This document shows positions 33,797 to 39,661 of a DNA stretch of 39,661 nucleotides, piece by piece. Numbering within the stretch: the first letter of the stretch is position 1; every line of letters starts with the position of its first letter. Made by a program: the position numbers and the translations under genes. The notes under the pieces were generated by a model. It was not told the origin of the DNA. It saw only the letters and a list, made by a program, of their open reading frames with translations, and did not search any database. Location: the NCBI GenBank assembly GCA_913043145.1, contig CAJWLP010000012.1:1-39661 (forward strand). The letters are read 5' to 3'. Origin of the DNA: an uncultured Bacteroidota bacterium (GTDB lineage: Bacteria > Bacteroidota > Bacteroidia > NS11-12g > UBA9320).

Positions 33797-33804
33797 CAAA
33801 GATA
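33797..33804 (-). promoter_or_regulatory. -7 element of the PorG-like gene, leaderless GTG
   Basis: The minus strand reads TATCTTTG, an exact match, followed by CCTA and the GTG start. Only 4 nt separate the element from the codon. Confidence 0.55.
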
Positions 33805-33886
33805 ATCCTTCAAACATATTTATAGAACGGATTGTGCTAGCTGCAAGAAATATTGTAAGTGTCAGCTTCTAGCTGATATAATAACC

Positions 33887-34969
33887 CTACAAATCTTTCG
33901 TCAGTCCTTGTACAATTTTATAACCGTTAAAAAATTCTTTGGCGATAATTCGAACAAACGAATAAGTAGGTACGGCTACTATCATGCCCATGATACCTCC
34001 CAACGAACCTGCAGCGAGAATAACCATAAAAATTTCCAAAGGGTGGGCTTTTACACTTTTAGAGAAAATCAAAGGTTGAAGGAGAAAATTATCGAGCAAC
34101 TGAGCCACTACAAATGGAATGATAGCAGACATCAAAAAACCGAAAAGAGCAGCATCTGGACTAACTTCCAATTGCGAAGTCGCTGCTAACAAAAGTCCTA
34201 TTCCTGCACCCATGAGAGGGCCAATGTAGGGAATGATATTAAATACACCGGCAATCACACCAATAAGCAGAGCATTTTGCACACCTAGGATAGAAAGTCC
34301 AATTGAAATAACCAGAATAATTACGGTTATTTGAGCCAGTACACCGATAAAATACCGAGACAATAAATCTTTAGTCTCCATCACAATGGTATTCACCTTG
34401 CTTAAGTATTTTTCAGGAGAAATACTTGCAATTATCTGATTCATAATTTGACCGTCTTTGAGCAAGAAAAAACTGATAAAAAATACAGAAAATAGACTAA
34501 TCAGCGTACTTGATATACCACCCAGAATACTAATGATGTATGATCCTACATCACTTATATCAATCAATTGGTTCACTTCCTCTTGAATCATTGAAGAAAC
34601 ATCCGTATCTGACACTAGCCAACTTGGGAGATTAGATAATTCAGTTTGGATACGAAGGAGTATGCCGTTTGTATCGATTTGGGATAAAATATCAGCTTGA
34701 TGCACTACGATAGGAGCCATAAAACGAATAATGCCTGTTACTACACCAATAATAAGAGCTAGTACAAGCCCTGCACGAAGGGCATTGGGCAACTGCCATT
34801 GTTTGATACGAACTGCACCCAGCAGACTCATAAGCGGACGAGCAATAAAAGCTAATATGGTCGCAGCAAAGAACGAATAAATTATCAGGCGAACATTCCA
34901 CAAGATGTATCCAAGTAGGATTAGCCCTAGAAAGCCCAGAATCAATTGGATATTTTTAGCAGATAACAT
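33887..34969 (-). CDS. AI-2E family transporter (TqsA/PerM-like)
   Basis: The 360-residue membrane protein has about eight helices. Family features include the N-terminal helix pair (LGFLGLILLGYILWN, IIYSFFAATILAFIARPL), a soluble middle segment (about 100-155) and GVFNIIPYIGPLMGAGIGLLLA, close to the Pro/Gly-rich signature. DNFLLQPLIFSKSVKAHPLEIFMVILAAGSLGGIMGMIVAVP follows in two parts as the C-terminal signature. Members transport quorum-sensing AI-2, Na+/H+ or other solutes, so substrate cannot be assigned. It lies 50 nt downstream of the epimerase gene on the same strand, with an intervening -7 element. Confidence 0.88.
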   Translation of the reverse strand: MLSAKNIQLILGFLGLILLGYILWNVRLIIYSFFAATILAFIARPLMSLLGAVRIKQWQLPNALRAGLVLALIIGVVTGIIRFMAPIVVHQADILSQIDTNGILLRIQTELSNLPSWLVSDTDVSSMIQEEVNQLIDISDVGSYIISILGGISSTLISLFSVFFISFFLLKDGQIMNQIIASISPEKYLSKVNTIVMETKDLLSRYFIGVLAQITVIILVISIGLSILGVQNALLIGVIAGVFNIIPYIGPLMGAGIGLLLAATSQLEVSPDAALFGFLMSAIIPFVVAQLLDNFLLQPLIFSKSVKAHPLEIFMVILAAGSLGGIMGMIVAVPTYSFVRIIAKEFFNGYKIVQGLTKDL

Positions 34970-35004
34970 AGTGGATTAAAGGTCAGTTAGCATTTTGTAA
35001 TATA

Positions 35005-35012
35005 CAAACTTA
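35005..35012 (-). promoter_or_regulatory. -7 element upstream of the AI-2E transporter gene
   Basis: The minus strand reads TAAGTTTG (exact TAnnTTTG), 35 nt before the transporter ATG and just downstream of the epimerase stop. It could give the transporter its own promoter. Confidence 0.4.
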
Positions 35013-35019
35013 TAAAAAG

Positions 35020-35421
35020 TTAGGATTGTTCGGAACATATTTCTGTTAGCACACCATGGGTAGACTTGGGGTGTAAGAATGCAATGATTTTATTATCAGC
35101 CCCTTGTTTTGGGGTATCATGAATAGCATCAAATCCAGCATCTTTCAGACGCTTTAATTCGGCATTCACATTTTCTACTGCAAATGCAATGTGGTGGATA
35201 CCTTCTCCTTTCGATTCAATAAACCGATGGATAGGACTGGACTCATTTATTGCTTGTAGGAGTTCAATTTTCATATCACCCAATTGAAAAAAAGATGTCA
35301 AGACACCCTCGCTTGAGACTTTTTCCGTTTTATAGTGAGTGGTGTTTAGCAGTTTAGCAAACCTTAGGTTGCTTTCTTCCAGATTCTTTACAGCGATACC
35401 AATATGCTCAATTTTTTGCAT
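35020..35421 (-). CDS. mce: Methylmalonyl-CoA epimerase
   Basis: The enzyme interconverts (R)- and (S)-methylmalonyl-CoA in propionate or branched-chain metabolism. The 133-residue glyoxalase-fold protein shows IEHIGIAVKNLEES with metal ligand His6, FFQLGDMKIELLQ, GIHHIAFAVENV around His76/77, and HGVLTEICSE with Glu127. I chose ATG at 35421; a TTG two codons earlier overlaps a perfect -7 element that ends only 3 nt before this ATG, so the mRNA is probably leaderless. No mutase or propionyl-CoA carboxylase gene is nearby. Confidence 0.93.
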   Translation of the reverse strand: MQKIEHIGIAVKNLEESNLRFAKLLNTTHYKTEKVSSEGVLTSFFQLGDMKIELLQAINESSPIHRFIESKGEGIHHIAFAVENVNAELKRLKDAGFDAIHDTPKQGADNKIIAFLHPKSTHGVLTEICSEQS

Positions 35422-35424
35422 ATG

Positions 35425-35432
35425 CAAAAATA
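35425..35432 (-). promoter_or_regulatory. -7 element of mce, leaderless
   Basis: The minus strand reads TATTTTTG, an exact match, followed by CAT and then the ATG start. This 3-nt spacing is the shortest in the window. Confidence 0.55.
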
Positions 35433-35614
35433 TGATATTATTAACCCATAGATATGTATAATTTAATAGTCAAATCTGTGTCTCACAAAGTGCACTTGAA
35501 TGAATTGGGTACTTGTGGTAAGGTGTAGATGTTCTCCTCTAAATAACAACAGACAATGATTAAGTATGAAGGAAAAACCAAAAAAAACATCAAACATAAT
35601 TGAAAACTACGCGT

Positions 35615-35622
35615 TATATTTG
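35615..35622 (+). promoter_or_regulatory. -7 element of the isc operon
   Basis: TATATTTG is an exact match, 34 nt before the iscS ATG. The leader holds A-rich sequence (AATAAAAAGAAATT) next to the start, the A/T-rich type of initiation region common in Bacteroidota. The rest of the 229-bp divergent gap shows no other recognisable feature and no IscR-like palindrome that I can identify. Confidence 0.55.
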
Positions 35623-35656
35623 CAATTAGAATACATCTAAATAATAAAAAGAAATT

Positions 35657-36868
35657 ATGAATTTACCCATTTATCTCGATAACAATTCGACGACACCTAT
35701 GGATCCACGGGTATTGGAGTCGATGTTGCCTTTTTTCAATGAAAAATTCGGTAATGCAGCAAGTAGAAATCATAGTTTTGGCTGGAATGCAGAAAAAGCG
35801 GTAGATGAAGCACGTGAGCAGGTAGCTCATTTGATTGGAAGTACTTCTAAAGAAATTATCTTCACTTCAGGAGCTACCGAAGCCAACAACCTAGCTATTA
35901 AAGGAGCCTTTGAAATGTATGGTTCGCAAGGCAACCACATTATCACCGTAACTACAGAACATAAGGCAGTTTTAGATGCGTGTAAAAAAGTTGAAAAAAT
36001 GGGGGCAAAAGTAACCTACCTATCTCCCGATGAAGACGGACTTATCAATCATAACGAATTGGAAGCAGCCATAACCGATCAAACCATTTTGATCACCATT
36101 ATGTATGGCAATAATGAGATTGGGGTAGTCCAAGACATTAGGGCTATTTCAACAATTGCCAAAAAGAACGGCATACTTTTTCATACAGATGCTACTCAAG
36201 CTGTAGGGAAAATACCGGTGGATGTATTGGCAGACGGAATTGACTTGATGAGTTTTACAGCTCACAAAATGTATGGACCTAAAGGAGTAGGAGCATTGTA
36301 TGTTCGTAGAAAAAACCCGCGAGTAAAAGTAACTAGTCAAATGGATGGTGGAGGACACGAACGCGGAATGCGAAGTGGTACGCTGAATGTGCCAGGCATC
36401 GTAGGATTCGGAAAAGCATGCGAACTATGTGAGCTAGAGATGGAACAAGAAGCGGTTAGACTCAGTGCTATGCGAGACAGACTCGAAAAAGAATTGCTTA
36501 CTATCGAAGAAGCATATGTGAACGGAAATCCGGCACATCGTCTCCCGCATGTAGCTAATATTTCATTTAAATTTGTGGAGGGTGAAGGTCTTATGATGGG
36601 GACTAAAGATATTGCGGTATCTAGCGGAAGTGCATGTACAAGTGCATCGTTAGAACCAAGTTACGTGCTCAAATCTTTAGGATTAGACGACGAGCTAGCT
36701 CATTCCTCATTGCGATTTGGATTGGGAAGATTTACAACCGATGAAGAAATAGATTTTGCTATTGACCACGTAAAGACAGCAGTAAATAAACTCCGAGAGA
36801 TGAGCCCACTCTGGGAAATGTTTCAAGATGGTATAGATTTAAAAACCATCGAATGGGCAGAACATTAA
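35657..36868 (+). CDS. iscS: Cysteine desulfurase IscS
   Basis: IscS is a PLP enzyme that takes sulfur from cysteine for Fe-S clusters and thiolation. The 403-residue protein closely follows the E. coli length. It has [20 protein letters not shown] at the N-terminus, the PLP Lys204 in [20 protein letters not shown] and the active-site Cys327 in [21 protein letters not shown], the IscS-type loop. It is the first gene of a three-gene run with iscU (23 nt) and iscA (11 nt), which indicates an operon. It ends [18 protein letters not shown], as in IscS rather than SufS. Confidence 0.96.
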   Translation: MNLPIYLDNNSTTPMDPRVLESMLPFFNEKFGNAASRNHSFGWNAEKAVDEAREQVAHLIGSTSKEIIFTSGATEANNLAIKGAFEMYGSQGNHIITVTTEHKAVLDACKKVEKMGAKVTYLSPDEDGLINHNELEAAITDQTILITIMYGNNEIGVVQDIRAISTIAKKNGILFHTDATQAVGKIPVDVLADGIDLMSFTAHKMYGPKGVGALYVRRKNPRVKVTSQMDGGGHERGMRSGTLNVPGIVGFGKACELCELEMEQEAVRLSAMRDRLEKELLTIEEAYVNGNPAHRLPHVANISFKFVEGEGLMMGTKDIAVSSGSACTSASLEPSYVLKSLGLDDELAHSSLRFGLGRFTTDEEIDFAIDHVKTAVNKLREMSPLWEMFQDGIDLKTIEWAEH

Positions 36869-36891
36869 ACTAAGAAAAAGAATTAAACGAT

Positions 36892-37308
36892 ATGGCATAT
36901 TCAGAAAAAGTAATTGATCATTACCAAAACCCTAGAAACATTGGCACCTTAGACAAAGGTTCCCAAAATGTAGGTACAGGACTTGTAGGGGCACCCGAGT
37001 GTGGAGACGTGATGCGTTTGCAGATTGATGTTGACGATGCTACTGGAATAATCAAAGATGCTAAATTCAAAACCTTTGGTTGTGGTTCAGCAATTGCCTC
37101 ATCATCATTAGCTACCGAGTGGCTTAAGGGAAAAACCGTAGATTCTGCAATGAAAATTGACAATATGGAAATTGTAGAAGAGTTGGCTTTGCCTCCTGTC
37201 AAGATTCACTGTTCGGTGCTTGCTGAGGATGCTATTAAAATGGCCATCAACGATTATCGTAAAAAGCAAGGATTAGACCCTATTGAGGATAACAAAAAAC
37301 ATTATTAA
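36892..37308 (+). CDS. iscU: Fe-S cluster scaffold IscU
   Basis: IscU is the scaffold on which clusters are built. The 138-residue protein has MAYSEKVIDHYQNPRNIG, the three ligand cysteines Cys37 (APECGDV), Cys64 (TFGCGSA) and Cys107 (KIHCSVLAEDA), Asp39 and His106. The LPPVK motif at 100-104 is the known recognition site for the HscA chaperone, yet no hscA or hscB is found in this window. It is the middle gene of the isc operon. Confidence 0.97.
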   Translation: MAYSEKVIDHYQNPRNIGTLDKGSQNVGTGLVGAPECGDVMRLQIDVDDATGIIKDAKFKTFGCGSAIASSSLATEWLKGKTVDSAMKIDNMEIVEELALPPVKIHCSVLAEDAIKMAINDYRKKQGLDPIEDNKKHY

Positions 37309-37319
37309 ACCTCATAAGC

Positions 37320-37646
37320 ATGATTACAGTATCAGAAAGAGCTGCTCAACAAGTCAATAGTCTCATGGAAACTGAAGGGCTGAATAAGGAGTATTTTATT
37401 CGAGTTTCAGTAGTTGGAGGCGGATGTTCTGGGTTGAGCTACAAAATGGATTTTGACAACGAAAACCAGGAAGGCGATCAAGAATTCGAAAGCAATGGAT
37501 ACAAAATTGTTTGCGATATGAAGAGCTTTCTGTATTTATGTGGTACAGAACTCGATTTTACAGATGGCTTAAATGGAAAAGGCTTCCAATTTAATAATCC
37601 CAATGCCAACAGAACATGTGGATGCGGGGAAAGTTTCTCTGTGTAG
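37320..37646 (+). CDS. iscA: A-type Fe-S carrier protein IscA
   Basis: The 108-residue protein is an A-type carrier that transfers clusters or iron to target proteins. The three conserved cysteines are Cys36 (VVGGGCSGLSY), Cys100 and Cys102 (NRTCGCGESFSV). The length is standard. It closes the iscS-iscU-iscA operon and converges with the cyclophilin gene after 14 nt. No ferredoxin gene or iscX follows. Members IscA, SufA and ErpA are hard to separate by eye, but the operon context favours IscA. Confidence 0.93.
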   Translation: MITVSERAAQQVNSLMETEGLNKEYFIRVSVVGGGCSGLSYKMDFDNENQEGDQEFESNGYKIVCDMKSFLYLCGTELDFTDGLNGKGFQFNNPNANRTCGCGESFSV

Positions 37647-37660
37647 GATTTTAACTTTTC

Positions 37661-38302
37661 CTATAAAACAATACCTCGTTCAGTCAGTTCTCGGGATGTC
37701 AGTGCAATATAGTGGATATACATTTTAATTCGTTTATCAGGAAGCCCTGAAGCGTTTTTGGGTTGATTTTCAATTATTTTTGCAATGTCCATTCCTGAAA
37801 CTACTTTACCAAAAACGGTGTATTCTCCATTTAAAAACGAAGCTCCGTCTGGGTCTGTAACGATATAAAACTGCGAACCGCTTGATCGTCTTTCGGGGTT
37901 GGTTGTATTGCCAAGTCTTGCCGCAGCCAAACTCCCAAATTGATGCTTATGAATAGTTGTATCAATTTCTGCTGGTATTGTATATCCAGGACCTCCAGAT
38001 CCGTCGTTATTTCTGTTATTATCCTTACTAGTAGGGCTACCCCCTTGAATCACAAAGTTGTCTACACATCGGTGAAATTCTGTTGAATCATAATATTGAG
38101 TTCGAACAAGACTATCAAAGTTGCTGTAATGAAATGGAGTTTCTTCAAAAAGTTGAAGGTAGATATTGCCAAATTCTGTTTGCAGCTCAATAACTTCTGT
38201 CGTTTCAAGATAACACACATCACATTCATCTTCCTTACAGCTGGAGAATGGTATGACAAGTATGACGATTATCATCCAAAATAGTTGATCTTTATTTCTC
38301 AT
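37661..38302 (-). CDS. Cyclophilin-type peptidyl-prolyl isomerase, lipoprotein
   Basis: From ATG at 38302 the product has 213 residues; a GTG seven codons upstream would spoil the signal sequence. The N-terminus is a lipoprotein signal (DQLFWMIIVILVIPFSSC) with the lipidated Cys followed by KEDE, an acidic stretch similar to the surface-export signals described for Bacteroidota lipoproteins. The cyclophilin domain shows the FHRCVDNFVIQGG catalytic segment, GSQFYIVTDPDGASFLNG and EYTVFGKVVSGMDIAKII. It probably folds envelope proteins in the periplasm or on the outer membrane. A possible -7-like octamer (TAATTTCG) lies upstream but is imperfect. Confidence 0.88.
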   Translation of the reverse strand: MRNKDQLFWMIIVILVIPFSSCKEDECDVCYLETTEVIELQTEFGNIYLQLFEETPFHYSNFDSLVRTQYYDSTEFHRCVDNFVIQGGSPTSKDNNRNNDGSGGPGYTIPAEIDTTIHKHQFGSLAAARLGNTTNPERRSSGSQFYIVTDPDGASFLNGEYTVFGKVVSGMDIAKIIENQPKNASGLPDKRIKMYIHYIALTSRELTERGIVL

Positions 38303-38382
38303 AGGTTTGATAAGTTTTACCACGAAATTAAGGCTTATTTTAACGTGTTACAAAAACTCTAAAGAAGTATTGAGATATGGTT

Positions 38383-38390
38383 TATCTTTG
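38383..38390 (+). promoter_or_regulatory. -7 element of the CNNM/CorC-like gene
   Basis: TATCTTTG is an exact match, 13 nt before the ATG at 38404. A -33 partner is not evident. Confidence 0.5.
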
Positions 38391-38403
38391 TATTTGTTAA
38401 TAC

Positions 38404-39648
38404 ATGACATCCATTTCGCTAGTAATTCTGATGCTGTTATTATCAGCATTTTTTTCAGGTCTTGAGATTGCATTTATTTCTGTGAATAAGCTTCGCATCG
38501 AACTTAAAAGTAATCAAGGGAAACACTGGGCAAAGTTGTGTTCAAACTACATCAAATCACCTTCCAAATTTATCAGTACTATCCTTGTTGGTAATAATAT
38601 TGCTTTGGTCGTATATGGAGTAACCATGGAAGAATTATTTAGACCTCAATTCGCATATTTAGGGTCATTCCCAGCCTTAATTTTGGCAACCTTTATTTCT
38701 ACTGGCATTGTATTGTTAACAGCAGAATTCTTGCCTAAAGCCTTGTTTAGACTCAACCCTAGTGGGATATTGCGTGTTTTAGTTTATCCATTTCAAGTGT
38801 TTTATGTCATTTTGTGGCCTATTGTCCAGTTTGTCATATGGTTGAGCAACGTGGTATTGTCCAAGATTTTTAAAATGGAGTTTCTAGAAAAATCACCTGC
38901 TTTTAGCAAGATTGATTTGGATCATTTCATCTCACAATCTTCACACATTCCTCCCGATGGGGAAGAACCTGAAGTCGATACCGAGATCCTCAAAAATGCA
39001 TTAGATTTTGGAAATGTTGAAGTTCGAGATTGCCTGGTGCCTCGAACAGATATTAATGCCATAGACATCGAAAGTTCAATCGAAGAACTCGAAGAATTAT
39101 TCATTGAGTCAAGACATTCTAAAATTTTAGTATTTAAAGAAAATATTGATCACATTATCGGATATGTTCACCACTTAGATTTACACAAAAAGCCGCATAC
39201 TATTCAGTCGGTTCTCCTGCCTATTCTCATTACCAATGAATCCAAAAGTGCCAATGAAATGCTTAATGAGTTTTCCAAATCTCAACGAAGCATTGCTCTA
39301 GTTGTTGATGAATACGGTGGAACAGCTGGCATCATTACGGTGGAGGACATTATGGAAGAAATTTTTGGCGAAATTGAAGACGAACACGACGATGTAGAGG
39401 ATAATGAATTGGTGACTAACGGAGGTCAGTTGATTCTAAATGCCAAACTTGAAGTAGATTACCTTAACGAAAAATATGACCTTGATATTCCTGAGGGCGA
39501 ATACGAAACGCTAAGTGGTTTCATCTTAGCCAATATAGAAGAGATACCACCAACAGGTGAAATATTTATTATCGGCCGATTTGAAATTAAAATATTGGAA
39601 GCTGCCGAACAAAAAATTGAAAAAGTTCAATTGATTATTTTAGACTAG
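38404..39648 (+). CDS. CNNM/CBS/CorC-type membrane protein (hemolysin family, GldE-like)
   Basis: The 414-residue protein has an N-terminal CNNM (DUF21) membrane domain (about 1-160, with [12 protein letters not shown] and [12 protein letters not shown]). A CBS-pair region follows (about 200-330, with [17 protein letters not shown] near its start read as [13 protein letters not shown] and [30 protein letters not shown] at its end). The C-terminus is a CorC/HlyC domain (about 340-414). Such proteins are linked to Mg2+/Co2+ efflux. GldE, a gliding-motility associated member in Flavobacterium, shares this architecture, but membership cannot be told by eye and no other gld gene is in the window. 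The gene is complete, and the last 13 bases hold nothing. Confidence 0.85.
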   Translation: MTSISLVILMLLLSAFFSGLEIAFISVNKLRIELKSNQGKHWAKLCSNYIKSPSKFISTILVGNNIALVVYGVTMEELFRPQFAYLGSFPALILATFISTGIVLLTAEFLPKALFRLNPSGILRVLVYPFQVFYVILWPIVQFVIWLSNVVLSKIFKMEFLEKSPAFSKIDLDHFISQSSHIPPDGEEPEVDTEILKNALDFGNVEVRDCLVPRTDINAIDIESSIEELEELFIESRHSKILVFKENIDHIIGYVHHLDLHKKPHTIQSVLLPILITNESKSANEMLNEFSKSQRSIALVVDEYGGTAGIITVEDIMEEIFGEIEDEHDDVEDNELVTNGGQLILNAKLEVDYLNEKYDLDIPEGEYETLSGFILANIEEIPPTGEIFIIGRFEIKILEAAEQKIEKVQLIILD

Positions 39649-39661
39649 TTCAATAACCATA

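Noticed and set aside
35556-35603. A 15-residue ORF (MIKYEGKTKKNIKHN) between mce and iscS
   Set aside because: It is very short, A-rich, overlaps the promoter region of iscS and has no supporting homology or coupling. Expected by chance in such sequence.
1-39661. Defence system, mobile element, CRISPR array or biosynthetic cluster
   Set aside because: No repeats with spacers, transposase, integrase, restriction, toxin-antitoxin or synthase genes are seen. The window is a housekeeping region with a small polysaccharide locus.

Overview
The window reads as a contiguous piece of chromosome from a low-GC member of the Bacteroidota. The evidence is a Bacteroidota-style -7 promoter element (TAnnTTTG) upstream of most transcription units, an M43 metalloprotease with a type IX secretion (T9SS) C-terminal sorting domain, a PorG/DUF6089-like outer-membrane protein, a Cys-rich PSP1/RicT protein, a DUF3098-uppP pair and a YfhO-family membrane protein. 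The class (Flavobacteriia, Cytophagia, Saprospiria or other) cannot be settled by eye. No rRNA, tRNA, CRISPR array, insertion sequence, phage or plasmid gene is visible. Coding density is high and no gene-free stretch exceeds about 250 bases.

Layout. 1-5.6 kb: a 3'-truncated fumarylacetoacetase gene (absent from simple long-ORF lists because it runs off the edge), leuS, DUF3098-uppP, apaG and recR. 5.6-12.7 kb, minus strand: a glycosyltransferase, a YfhO-like membrane protein, DNA polymerase III delta', ricT and a methyltransferase. 11.4-17.7 kb also forms a surface-polysaccharide locus with three GT4-type glycosyltransferases, a methyltransferase and a Wzx-like flippase. 17.7-23.1 kb is housekeeping: adk, obgE, a YjjG-like HAD phosphatase, nadC, folA and asnS. 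23.1-26 kb: rpoN, a degenerate PAP2-like membrane protein and a PaaG-like crotonase. 26-29.7 kb: secreted M43 protease and aconitase. 29.8-32.9 kb: membrane-anchored coiled-coil protein, rbfA, a LolC/E-type permease and pth. 32.9-35.4 kb, minus strand: PorG-like barrel, AI-2E family permease and methylmalonyl-CoA epimerase. 35.6-37.6 kb: a compact iscS-iscU-iscA operon. 37.6-39.6 kb: a lipoprotein cyclophilin and a CNNM/CBS/CorC membrane protein.

The most distinctive signal is regulatory. Seventeen exact TAnnTTTG elements lie just upstream of genes on both strands. In a subset (epimerase, methyltransferase, PorG-like, and with weaker elements nadC, folA and the HAD gene) the element ends only 3-5 nt before the start codon. 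That predicts leaderless or nearly leaderless mRNAs, several starting with GTG. It also corrects several start codons that a longest-ORF rule would place inside the promoter. I found no convincing previously undescribed multi-gene system; the rest are modest oddities such as lineage insertions in LeuRS and AsnRS, an ISC operon without chaperone genes, a basic C-terminal tail on the barrel protein and several short palindromes at promoters and gene ends.
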